DNA of 32,872 bases from Candidatus Binatia bacterium. Its GTDB lineage: Bacteria > Desulfobacterota > Binatia > UBA9968. The number at the start of each line of letters is the position of its first letter. Position 1 is the stretch's first letter. The stretch spans positions 1 through 32,872 of the forward strand of contig DASXUF010000182.1 in the NCBI GenBank assembly GCA_036504975.1, written 5' to 3'. A model generated the notes under the pieces. It saw only the letters and a list, made by a program, of their open reading frames with translations. It did not search any database and had not been told where the DNA came from. Positions 1-6,751 of the stretch are shown here, in pieces. The position numbers and the translations under genes are program-made.

Positions 1-2
1 AA

Positions 3-476
3 AAAAACCAGCTCCCCGTGATCATTTTGAGCGCCCGGGGCTCCACCGGCGATCGCGTCAAGGGTCTGGAAACGGGCAGCGACGACTACCTCACGAAGCC
101 CTTTGCCTTCTCCGAGCTTTTGGCCCGCGTGCAGGCATTGCTGCGCCGGGCGAGCGGCGTGTCCGAGCCCACGAGTCTTAGTGTTGGGGACCTATCTATC
201 GATCTTCTAACTCGTCGGGTGTCGCGGGGCGAGACTAAGATCGATCTTCAGCCGCGCGAATTTTCGCTGTTGGAGTATCTTATGCGCAACGCGGGCAGGG
301 TTGTCTCCAAAACCATGATCATGGAACACGTTTGGGACTACAACTTCGACCCGCAGACCAACGTGGTGGAAGCCTGCGTGTGCAGGCTCAGGGACAAAAT
401 CGACAAAGGTTACGGCGCCGCGAAGCTCATCCATACCATCCGGGGCGTGGGTTATGTTATTGGACAAGCTCCTTAG
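3..476 (+). CDS. OmpR/PhoB-family response regulator, C-terminal part (5' end outside window)
   Basis: This is a DNA-binding response regulator cut by the window edge; the reading frame is already open at base 3, so the GTG at 18 is internal and not the start. The visible part begins in the last third of the receiver domain, with the conserved Ser of LSAR and the Lys of LTKPF, both of which belong to the phosphorylation switch. The phospho-acceptor Asp is upstream of the window. A winged-helix effector domain follows ([20 protein letters not shown], then [10 protein letters not shown]), the pattern that binds direct-repeat or palindromic boxes. Its stop overlaps the start of the kinase gene by 23 bases, so the two are translated together and form a cognate pair. 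The sequence resembles regulators paired with CusS-type metal-sensing kinases, but the signal is not shown here. Confidence 0.95.
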   Translation, partial: KNQLPVIILSARGSTGDRVKGLETGSDDYLTKPFAFSELLARVQALLRRASGVSEPTSLSVGDLSIDLLTRRVSRGETKIDLQPREFSLLEYLMRNAGRVVSKTMIMEHVWDYNFDPQTNVVEACVCRLRDKIDKGYGAAKLIHTIRGVGYVIGQAP

Positions 477-1869
477 GTTCCGCCGCACCCTGGCCTTCCG
501 TCTTACCGTTTGGTACGCGGGGATATTCACCGTTTCTTCGCTCTTAGCCTTCTTTTTCTTCTACCTCGAGATCGCGGCCATTATCAGCGCGCGCACGGAC
601 GAGGACCTGCTCGACAACGTCAAAGAATATTCCGCTCTGCTCGCCGAAAAAGGCGTTGAAGAGGTCAAGCGGACGATGGTTCTCGACGCCAAGGAGGACG
701 GCGAAAAGAAAGTCTTCTTCCGTCTGCTGACGCCCGACGGCAAGGAAACGGCTTCGTCCAATCTATTTTCCTGGGGCCGATTGGAAGTGAACCGGGATGC
801 TTTGCAGCGGATCGCCCAAGGCGCGAAGCCGGTGCTCGAAACCCTGGCTATCGAAGGGCGGCGTCATCAGGCCCGGATCGTGTACGGGCCGATCGGACCG
901 GGCACGATCCTGCAAATAGGAATGTATCTGGAGGACAACGACGAATTTCTGGCGGAATTTCGAAAAATCTTCGGCGTCACCGTGGCCGCAGTCATGGTCT
1001 TGGCCGCCCTGCTCGGATGGTTCATGGCCAGGCGCGCGCTGACGCACGTCGAAGAAGTCACGCGCACGGCGCGAGCGATTTCGGCAAGCGACCTCGAGCA
1101 ACGGGTGCCGGTCAAAGGCCAGGCGGACGAAATCGCGACGCTGGCGACGACCTTCAACGATATGCTCGACCGCATTCGGACGCTGGTGACCGAGATGAAA
1201 GAGATGACCGAGAATATCGCCCACGATCTCCGGAGTCCGATCACCAGGATCCGCGGCATGGCCGAGATGGCATTGACCACGGGCAAGACGATCGGCGAGT
1301 ACGAAGCCGCCGCCGCCAGCACGGTCGAGGACTGCGACCGGCTCCTCGAGATGATCAACACGATGCTCTACATTTCTCAGACCGAAGCGGCGGCGGAAAA
1401 ATTGCCGCTGGAAGAAGTTAACATCACCGGCGTGGTGCGCGATGCCTGCGAGCTGTTTCAACCCGTGGCCGAGGACAAGGGAGTGGATTTGGTCGTCGAG
1501 ATCGGCGCTGATCTCAAAGTTCGCGGCGTATTGCAGGGCTTGCAGCGCATGCTGGCCAATCTGATCGACAACGCGTTGAACTATACGCCGCGCCCGGGGA
1601 CGGTGACCGTGTCGGTCAGCGGCGATGAGAAGCGCGGCGTCATCGCGGTGAAAGACACGGGGATCGGCATATCGCAGGACGAGCTGCCAAATATTTTTAA
1701 GCGCTTCTACCGGGGCGATCGCAGCCGATCGCGGCCGGGCACCGGCCTGGGATTGAGTCTCGTGCAGGCGATCGTTCACGCCCATCGCGGCCAGATCTCC
1801 GTCATCAGCGCGCCGAACGCGGGAACTACCTTTACCGTTATTTTGCCGGCCATACACATCGCTTCGTAG
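454..1869 (+). CDS. Sensor histidine kinase (HAMP, HisKA, HATPase_c), CusS-like
   Basis: A 471-residue membrane histidine kinase that would phosphorylate the regulator encoded just upstream. Two membrane segments (about residues 17-40 and 173-191) bracket a periplasmic sensor region of about 130 residues. A HAMP linker follows (about 192-245), then the HisKA dimerisation helix with phospho-acceptor His257 in [10 protein letters not shown]. The ATPase domain has an N box around 369-378 ([10 protein letters not shown]), the G1 box DTGIG at 401-405, an F box ([10 protein letters not shown]) and the G2 box GTGLGL at 429-434, so all catalytic elements are present. Length and the H-box sequence fit the heavy-metal/copper sensor kinase family, but the periplasmic domain has no clear metal motif, so the ligand is unknown. 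The start at 454 overlaps the regulator stop, as is usual for translationally coupled two-component pairs. Confidence 0.95.
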   Translation: MLLDKLLRFRRTLAFRLTVWYAGIFTVSSLLAFFFFYLEIAAIISARTDEDLLDNVKEYSALLAEKGVEEVKRTMVLDAKEDGEKKVFFRLLTPDGKETASSNLFSWGRLEVNRDALQRIAQGAKPVLETLAIEGRRHQARIVYGPIGPGTILQIGMYLEDNDEFLAEFRKIFGVTVAAVMVLAALLGWFMARRALTHVEEVTRTARAISASDLEQRVPVKGQADEIATLATTFNDMLDRIRTLVTEMKEMTENIAHDLRSPITRIRGMAEMALTTGKTIGEYEAAAASTVEDCDRLLEMINTMLYISQTEAAAEKLPLEEVNITGVVRDACELFQPVAEDKGVDLVVEIGADLKVRGVLQGLQRMLANLIDNALNYTPRPGTVTVSVSGDEKRGVIAVKDTGIGISQDELPNIFKRFYRGDRSRSRPGTGLGLSLVQAIVHAHRGQISVISAPNAGTTFTVILPAIHIAS

Positions 1870-1891
1870 CTTTCTCTTCCGCCACCTAACC

Positions 1892-1905
1892 TTACGGATT
1901 TGTAA
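1892..1905. promoter_or_regulatory. Candidate response-regulator box TTAC-N6-GTAA
   Basis: An inverted TTAC/GTAA pair separated by GGATTT lies 61 bases before the start codon at 1967 and just after the kinase gene. Operators of CopR/PcoR-type regulators have a similar TTAC...GTAA layout. It is a candidate target for the two-component system encoded immediately upstream. The match is short, and no convincing -35/-10 pair could be placed around it. Confidence 0.3.
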
Positions 1906-1922
1906 TTTTCCCATCATATTAC

Positions 1923-1943
1923 CCTTAGCCTCCCTTGCTAAGG
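1923..1943 (+). other. Leader hairpin CCTTAGC / GCTAAGG
   Basis: A perfect 7-bp inverted repeat with a 7-base loop ends 10 bases before the Shine-Dalgarno sequence of the gene at 1967. No T-run follows, so it is not a convincing intrinsic terminator for the kinase operon. It could be a leader or mRNA-stability structure, or chance. Confidence 0.3.
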
Positions 1944-1966
1944 TCGCTTTCAAAAGGAGGTGCATT

Positions 1967-2899
1967 ATGAAAACCACTCTAGTTGACGTCATATTCGCGG
2001 CCGGCGCGGTTCTCGTTTTCAACGCAGTCGCCATTACGGCCGCCGCGGGAGCGACTAATTTTTGTCGGCTCACCTCGGAGAGGATGTTGCAGTCCTGTCT
2101 GGCAGAAGCGCACGGCGACTCCTGGCTCGCTTCAGCGAAGTGCAGCAACATCTCCGACGCCGCGGAGCGCGCGGCCTGCCGCCAGCAAGTGCAGCCGGAT
2201 CATAAAGACGCGCGGCAGACCTGTCACGAGCAGAAAGACGCGCGGAACGCGGTCTGCAATCGGCTCGGCGGGGCGCGCTACGACCCGGTGATCGATCCGG
2301 CGAACTTCGTCTCTGCGGTCAACCATACTCTTTTCCCCCTGGTTCCCGGCACGACCTTCATTTACGAGGGTCAGACTGCAGCCGGCCTCGAGCACACCGA
2401 GTTTTCGGTGACCAACAACACAAAAGTGATTCTCGGCGTCACCTGCGTCGAAGTGCACGATATCGCCAAACTCGACGGCGAGTTGATCGAAGACACGCTC
2501 GATTGGTTCTGCCAGGATCAGGCCGGCAATGTCTGGTATTTCGGAGAAAACACGAAGGAACTCGAAGGCGGCCTGGTGATAAGCCTGGAGGGCTCATGGA
2601 CGGCCGGCGTCGACGGCGCCAAGCCGGGAATCATCATGAAAGCCCAACCGGCGATCGGCGATTTCTACCGCCAGGAGTTTTCTCTCGGCAACGCCGAGGA
2701 CCTCGCGGAAGTGATCGGCTTGAACGAATCCGTCACGGTTCCTTTTGGCTCGTTCAACAACTGCCTAAAGACCCTGGAGACTACGCCCATGGAACCCGAT
2801 CTCCAGGAGCACAAGTTCTATTGCTTGGGGGTCGGCCTGGTGTTGACGATTGATCTGACCACCGGTGAAAAGTCGGAGCTGATAGCGATAACGCCATGA
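1967..2899 (+). CDS. Conserved exported protein, six-Cys N-terminal segment, function unknown
   Basis: A 310-residue protein with an N-terminal hydrophobic segment (about residues 7-27) ending in small residues, consistent with a Sec signal peptide. A strong Shine-Dalgarno (AAGGAGGTG at 1954-1962) supports the start. The mature N-terminus carries six cysteines at 33, 44, 59, 71, 86 and 97. Their spacing (11, 15, 12, 15, 11) is nearly mirror-symmetric, suggesting disulfide-stapled helices or, with the nearby histidines, metal binding. After residue about 100 comes a mostly beta-looking domain with FPLVPGTTFIYEG, GVTCVEVHD and GNVWYFGENT. I recognise this as a recurrent uncharacterised exported family without an assigned function. 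Its place directly behind a CusS-like two-component system suggests it may be a target of that system. Confidence 0.8.
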   Translation: MKTTLVDVIFAAGAVLVFNAVAITAAAGATNFCRLTSERMLQSCLAEAHGDSWLASAKCSNISDAAERAACRQQVQPDHKDARQTCHEQKDARNAVCNRLGGARYDPVIDPANFVSAVNHTLFPLVPGTTFIYEGQTAAGLEHTEFSVTNNTKVILGVTCVEVHDIAKLDGELIEDTLDWFCQDQAGNVWYFGENTKELEGGLVISLEGSWTAGVDGAKPGIIMKAQPAIGDFYRQEFSLGNAEDLAEVIGLNESVTVPFGSFNNCLKTLETTPMEPDLQEHKFYCLGVGLVLTIDLTTGEKSELIAITP

Positions 2900-3020
2900 A
2901 GGAGTCAGCAGTAAGCAGTACGCAGCGGGGACAAAAGATCCCAAGTCTCTACTGCACTGCCGCTGCCTGCTAAAAATGGCTTGGTTTGTCAACGACTATC
3001 GGCTGAGGGTAAGGTAGCCT

Positions 3021-4391
3021 GTGCCGATGGCCGTTCGTACCATCAGTTCGATCTTGCTCTTTTGTCTGGCGCTCGCTGCAAGCAACGCCGGAGCACAGCA
3101 GCCGGAGGACGATAGGATATCCGACTGGAGAATCGACGGCGAGTACGAAGTCAAGCTGGACTATCGGAGAAACTTCGCTCTGGACAAGCGACACAGAGAC
3201 GATCTCTTCCGTTTGGACCAGGAGTTCCAACTGCGCGCGTCTTACCGGTACCACGACTGGATTACATTTTTTATCGAAGGGAAGATACTCGGCGAGCACC
3301 AACTCTATACCGGCGGCGGCCGTCGAAAATCGGTCGGCGAGCCGGAGCGCGGCGAGACCTGGGTGCGCTTCGACCAGTTGTTCGGGCGCGACCTAAGGCT
3401 GAAGGTCGGCCGGCAAAACTTCGAAGAGCCGCGCCGCTGGTGGTGGGACGACGACCTCGATGCCGTCGCGCTGCGCTACCGGAACGAATCATGGTTTTTC
3501 GAACTCGGCGCGGGCAGGGAGCTCCCGCGGAAATCGTTGTCGGAAAAATTTATCGACCCCGAAGACGAAGGCGTGATCCGCGTGCTCGCGCGCGCCGACT
3601 GGCTTTATTTCAAAAACCACGGGCTCAGTCTATTTTTTCTGCACCAAAACGACACCTCGGCGACCGAGTCCCGTGGAGACCGGATTCAGCGCAATCGGGA
3701 GGATCCGAGCGACGCCAGGCTCTGGTGGGGAGGGCTTCGCGCTATAGGCAGTGAACCTTTAGCAGAACACGGCGAGCTTTCTTATTGGGCGGACGTCGCG
3801 ATGGTGTTGGGAAAGGAAAAGCTTTTAGAACTTAGCGACGCGCGCGGCGACAAAAAACTGGTCACTTTCCGGAGGGATCACCGAGTGCGCGGTTGGGCCA
3901 TCGACGTGGGCGGGCGCTGGGACACCGAGCTTCCCGGCCGGCCTTTGTTCACTCTGGGATATGCCGTTGGGTCCGGCGATAAAAATCCCCAAAGCGGCGA
4001 CGATCGGGCCTTCCGCCAGACCGGCCTCCAGAGCAATGACGAAGAGTTTCGCACCTACGGCGAGCTAGTCAGGCCTGAACTTTCCAACCTGAGCATTCCG
4101 GTCGCCGCCGTGCGGTTCCCCGTCTTTGCCAAAAGCTACGTCGAGTTTTCTTACCGCCACTTTCGCCAACTTTACGCCGTCCCCTTCTTGCGCGAGGCGC
4201 GCGTCAAAGCCGAGCCGAACGGCATCGACAAGAACATCGGTCACGAGTGGATGCTCTATTCCCTGGTTAAACAATGGAACAAACTTGAAATCGAGCTCGT
4301 CGGCGCCGCGTTTCGGGCGGGCAGCGCATACGGGCCGCGGTCGGGAAAGATGGCCTACAGCTTTTTCACCAAAGTGACGTACGAGTTTTGA
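3021..4391 (+). CDS. Alginate-export-type outer-membrane beta-barrel protein (porin)
   Basis: A 456-residue outer-membrane protein of the alginate_exp (AlgE-like) type. It has a signal peptide at about residues 1-25 (cleavage after AGA), then alternating hydrophobic/polar beta strands rich in Tyr, Trp and Arg. Typical blocks are RLDQEFQLRASYRYHDW, LKVGRQNFEEPRRWWWDDDL and a C-terminal strand ending in the aromatic YEF, the sorting signal of outer-membrane barrels. Family members form anionic-polymer or small-molecule channels; the substrate here is not evident. The GTG at 3021 has a TAAGGTAG element before it; an in-frame ATG at 3027 is an alternative. The last 61 bases recur in diverged form at 5121-5181 and partly at 4729-4766. 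No polysaccharide synthase lies next to it, so a link to alginate is not implied. Confidence 0.85.
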   Translation: MPMAVRTISSILLFCLALAASNAGAQQPEDDRISDWRIDGEYEVKLDYRRNFALDKRHRDDLFRLDQEFQLRASYRYHDWITFFIEGKILGEHQLYTGGGRRKSVGEPERGETWVRFDQLFGRDLRLKVGRQNFEEPRRWWWDDDLDAVALRYRNESWFFELGAGRELPRKSLSEKFIDPEDEGVIRVLARADWLYFKNHGLSLFFLHQNDTSATESRGDRIQRNREDPSDARLWWGGLRAIGSEPLAEHGELSYWADVAMVLGKEKLLELSDARGDKKLVTFRRDHRVRGWAIDVGGRWDTELPGRPLFTLGYAVGSGDKNPQSGDDRAFRQTGLQSNDEEFRTYGELVRPELSNLSIPVAAVRFPVFAKSYVEFSYRHFRQLYAVPFLREARVKAEPNGIDKNIGHEWMLYSLVKQWNKLEIELVGAAFRAGSAYGPRSGKMAYSFFTKVTYEF

Positions 4392-4506
4392 CATCCCAGC
4401 TCATGGCCGACACCGCATGATAAGGCGAAAGTCTGTTTGGGGGCAACCACAAGTTCATAAAATGTCCACTTTTTCTGAGTCAACAACTATTATATAGTTC
4501 TTTTTC

Positions 4507-4725
4507 ATGAAGACGATTTCAGCTACCCAATTCAAAGAGCACTGCCTGACTCTCCTGGACCAAATAGGCCTTGAGGGTATTATTATCACAAAGCACGGAA
4601 AGCCGGTTGCGAAACTCTTTCCGATTCACACCGACACCGCAAAGTTAATCGGAAGCTTCAAGGGCAAAATCAAAATAAACGGAAACATCTTATCATCTCG
4701 CGCGAAGTGGAATACTGAGCGTTGA
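4507..4725 (+). CDS. Phd/YefM-family antitoxin, no adjacent toxin
   Basis: A 72-residue protein starting with the signature of Phd/YefM-fold antitoxins: ISATQFKEHCLTLLDQI, then the beta hairpin GIIITKHGKPVAKLFP. Such proteins bind operator DNA with the N-terminal fold and wrap a toxin (usually a PIN-domain VapC, Doc or RelE) with the C-terminal tail. No PIN or other intact toxin gene follows: the next sequence is a porin-tail fragment and then decayed HigBA material. No good Shine-Dalgarno precedes the ATG, though an AT-rich TATATAGTT stretch at 4492-4500 could be a promoter. It is either an orphan antitoxin, perhaps retained against toxins elsewhere, or a remnant whose toxin was lost by rearrangement. 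Confidence 0.75.
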   Translation: MKTISATQFKEHCLTLLDQIGLEGIIITKHGKPVAKLFPIHTDTAKLIGSFKGKIKINGNILSSRAKWNTER

Positions 4726-4728
4726 TTC

Positions 4729-4766
4729 GCCTACAGCTTTTCGTCAAAGTGACGTACGATTTCTGA
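4729..4766 (+). pseudogene. Porin C-terminal fragment, copy B
   Basis: These 38 bases resemble the last 39 bases of the porin gene (4353-4391), with one base missing inside the T-run plus a few substitutions. Read from 4728 in the frame ending at the TGA at 4764-4766, it gives RLQLFVKVTYDF, still a plausible terminal beta strand. It follows the orphan antitoxin directly. It is best explained as the end of a second porin paralogue whose body has been lost. Confidence 0.6.
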
Positions 4767-4769
4767 ACT

Positions 4770-5100
4770 ACGCGCGGACGCCCGGCTTTTTCCTTCAGCG
4801 ACATATACCGGTTGTTCTTTTTCCCGGTTGCCGGCCGGAAATTGATCCTTTCCCACGGATTCAAAAGAAACCCCAGCAGACTCCGCTGCGCGAGCTTCAA
4901 ATACCCGAAGCACGAATGAAAGACTACGTTCAAATCATGAATTTCCGTCAACACAAGGAGAGACTTCTAAAGAACCCAAAAGTCCCAAAAGAATACGACA
5001 AGCTGGAGCCCGAGTTCCAACTGGCTCAGAGTTTAATCACGCTAGACTCAAGAAGGGATGGACACAGAAGAACAAGCAAGGATTGAATAGAATAGAAAGC
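4770..5100 (+). pseudogene. Decayed HigB-HigA toxin-antitoxin remnant
   Basis: From about 4782 one frame reads PAFSFSDIYRLFFF followed by GRKLILSHGF, the core of HigB (RelE-superfamily, Gp49-like) toxins. At about 4863 the frame shifts by one base in an A-rich run, and the next frame gives the expected continuation KKPQQTPLRELQIPEARMKD. Without a stop it runs into MNFRQHKERLLKNP and KEYDKLEPEFQLAQSLI (ATG at 4937), which match the start of HigA-type antitoxins. A second frameshift near 5037 brings in ARLKKGWTQK, the start of the HigA helix-turn-helix, and the rest of that domain is mostly deleted before RIES. The N-terminal half of HigB is absent. Two frameshifts, a lost stop and truncations at both ends show the pair is dead. 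Recognition is from remembered family motifs, not alignment. Confidence 0.65.
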
Positions 5101-5120
5101 ACGACCCCAAACTGCGAACC

Positions 5121-5181
5121 CGGACCGCAATCGGGCCGAATGGCCTACAGCTTTTTTACCAAGGTGACGTACGAATTTTAA
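5121..5181 (+). pseudogene. Porin C-terminal fragment, copy C
   Basis: These 61 bases align without gaps to the last 61 bases of the porin gene (4331-4391) with 11 mismatches. Translated, it reads GPQSGRMAYSFFTKVTYEF followed by TAA; 17 of 19 residues equal the intact gene. Five of the seven changed sense codons are synonymous, and the other two are Arg-Gln and Lys-Arg. That pattern indicates it diverged as a working coding copy before truncation. The upstream body is missing and the frame is joined to HigA debris. Confidence 0.7.
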
Positions 5182-5184
5182 ACT

Positions 5185-6261
5185 TCATGTCAGGGCAAAC
5201 AGGCTCTTCGGGTTGTGGTAGGTAATTTTTTCGTACTGTTGCCCGGTGATGCCGCCCTTCTGTTTGAGGTTGCGCAGCGCTTCGATCTCGGTCGATTGAT
5301 CGTTGTGCCCGTAATCGGTGCCGATAACCAGGTTGTCTTCGCCGGCGTACCTCATGATGTAATCCACGTCATCGTCCGTTTGGCAGGAAACGTATTGCCG
5401 GTACTCCTTCATCGGGTTGTCCGGCAATGTCTTTTGCTGCGCGCCCCAGCGGCGCTGCAAATCTTTCACAACGTAGGGAATCCATTGCGCCGCGGCCTCG
5501 GCCCAGTGAAACCGAAGCTTGGGAAACATCATCGGCAACTCGCCCATGATCACGGATTGGAATGCGCCGATCACGGGCAAGCGAAACTTCCAGAAGCTGC
5601 CGCCTCCGTTGTACTGTGACACGAGGTCTACGTTTTCCGGGTTGCCGTTGCCAACGTGCACTCCGATCGCCATGTCGAGCCGGCTTACCTCCTCGTAAAG
5701 CGGATAGAAGTACGGATCGGTGATGAGCCGGTTGCCTTCGATGCCGCGCATGAACACGCCGACGGCGCCTTGCTGTTTGCAAAATTTTAGCTCCTCCAAT
5801 GATGCGCTCATATCGAGCAGCGGCAGCACGCAGATCCACCGGAGCCGCCCCTTTCCCTGCCGGTGAATGTCGGCGAGCCAGCGGTTGTAGCCTCTGCAGA
5901 TAGCGATTTCCCACTGCGGCTTCTCGGTCACTTGCTCGATGAAAATAGTCGGATACAGCACCTGGGTGTCGATCCCCAGCTCGTCCATGTGATTCAAACG
6001 CGCCTGTACGTTTTCCATCTCGCGCGTTTCGCGCGGCGTGTGCATCGCGCGGCCGGTCCGCTCGGAAACTTCCGCCAGCTCCTGCGCGGTCATGACGATT
6101 CGGACCAGGCCGCGTATTTTTCCATCGACGAACCAGTATTCGCCCCCGTTCTCGCCGTACGGCCGTACGATGAGAGGCCGATACTTCTGGTCGGACCGCT
6201 CCATGAAATCCCACGTATGTTCCGACTCGACTACATGCGCATCGGCATCGATAGTCCGCAT
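5185..6261 (-). CDS. Amidohydrolase family protein (ACMSD-like, Amidohydro_2)
   Basis: A 358-residue metal-dependent hydrolase or decarboxylase of the amidohydrolase_2 family (TIM barrel). The expected ligands can be placed: the D-x-H motif near the start (D7, H9 in IDADAH), H202 in VHVGNGNP, H252 in FHWAEAA and D316 in GTDYGHND. Family members include aminocarboxymuconate-semialdehyde decarboxylase and 2,3-dihydroxybenzoate- or resorcylate-type decarboxylases; the substrate cannot be read from sequence. The start is well supported by GGAGGTG six bases upstream on the minus strand. It stands alone, pointing away from the radical SAM gene. The nearby Rieske oxygenase operon makes an aromatic or xenobiotic substrate plausible. 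Its stop lies four bases beyond porin copy C, on the opposite strand. Confidence 0.88.
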   Translation of the reverse strand: MRTIDADAHVVESEHTWDFMERSDQKYRPLIVRPYGENGGEYWFVDGKIRGLVRIVMTAQELAEVSERTGRAMHTPRETREMENVQARLNHMDELGIDTQVLYPTIFIEQVTEKPQWEIAICRGYNRWLADIHRQGKGRLRWICVLPLLDMSASLEELKFCKQQGAVGVFMRGIEGNRLITDPYFYPLYEEVSRLDMAIGVHVGNGNPENVDLVSQYNGGGSFWKFRLPVIGAFQSVIMGELPMMFPKLRFHWAEAAAQWIPYVVKDLQRRWGAQQKTLPDNPMKEYRQYVSCQTDDDVDYIMRYAGEDNLVIGTDYGHNDQSTEIEALRNLKQKGGITGQQYEKITYHNPKSLFALT

Positions 6262-6751
6262 ATCTCACACCTCCGGCGCGTCTTGCTTATCTTCCTGGCC
6301 CGGATTATTCACACGATCAGCCCTCAAGCGCGAGCCGCTCCGGGCGAGGGCAATAGAGAAAAGAAAAAGCTCGCGCTCTCGGGCTTCCGGCTTCCACGCG
6401 GGAACGGTTCCGCAGGGGGCGAGGATGAAAACCGCAGGCACAGGGACGCGGAGGTTCAATGGCTTGTGCGGCGCTTGGCAGCCCGGAGCATGGTATTTCG
6501 ATTGTTTGTTGCAGTGCAAATGTCTCGACAGAGTCCACGAGGCACTGACCTATTGCCTGCGGCTGGAAGCCTCGCCCCTGAGGAACCGGGAAAATTGGCA
6601 CTTTGTTCATAGGACTACCCGTGGGATGAATAATCTGGGCTGGTTCCCTGGCCGTGCCTTACCGCAGGAAATAAGGAGTGTCAACCAACGGCAAACGGAT
6701 GGCCAAGCATCTTTTCTTCCGGACGGAAGATCGGATATAACTTTCTTACCG
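6262..6751. other. 490-bp divergent intergenic region without a convincing gene
   Basis: This separates the leftward amidohydrolase from the rightward radical SAM gene and must hold promoters for both. The plus frame of the radical SAM gene stays open through it, but that sequence reads as low-quality Cys/Arg-rich translation without domain features, so I do not count it as coding. Close to the radical SAM start are a TATAAC hexamer (6736-6741) and the inverted repeat at 6715-6730. Nothing else was recognised. Confidence 0.5.
6715..6730. promoter_or_regulatory. Inverted repeat TCTTCCG-GA-CGGAAGA, candidate operator
   Basis: Perfect 7-base arms around a 2-base centre lie 21 bases before the radical SAM start codon and five bases before a TATAAC -10-like hexamer (6736-6741). 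A dimeric repressor bound here would cover the -35 region. If that -10 is real, transcription starts only a few bases before the ATG, giving an almost leaderless mRNA. The -35 match is poor. Confidence 0.3.

Noticed and set aside
763-2151. A 462-codon open frame antisense to the histidine kinase
   Set aside because: It lies opposite a kinase with all catalytic motifs, and its translation is His/Arg/Gln-rich with no domain; it is a GC-bias shadow.
2908-2966. AGCAGT-like short repeats and a GCAGCGG/CCGCTGC inverted pair between two genes
   Set aside because: The loop would be 31 bases and no T-run follows, so it is too weak to call a terminator or repeat element.
4937-5086. A 49-codon frame that could be a small protein
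   Set aside because: It is the HigA N-terminus read up to a frameshift, within a decayed module.
6038-6751. Upstream extension of the radical SAM frame by 238 codons
   Set aside because: The first part is antisense to the amidohydrolase, and the rest has no domain-like sequence; the B12 domain starts at 6752.
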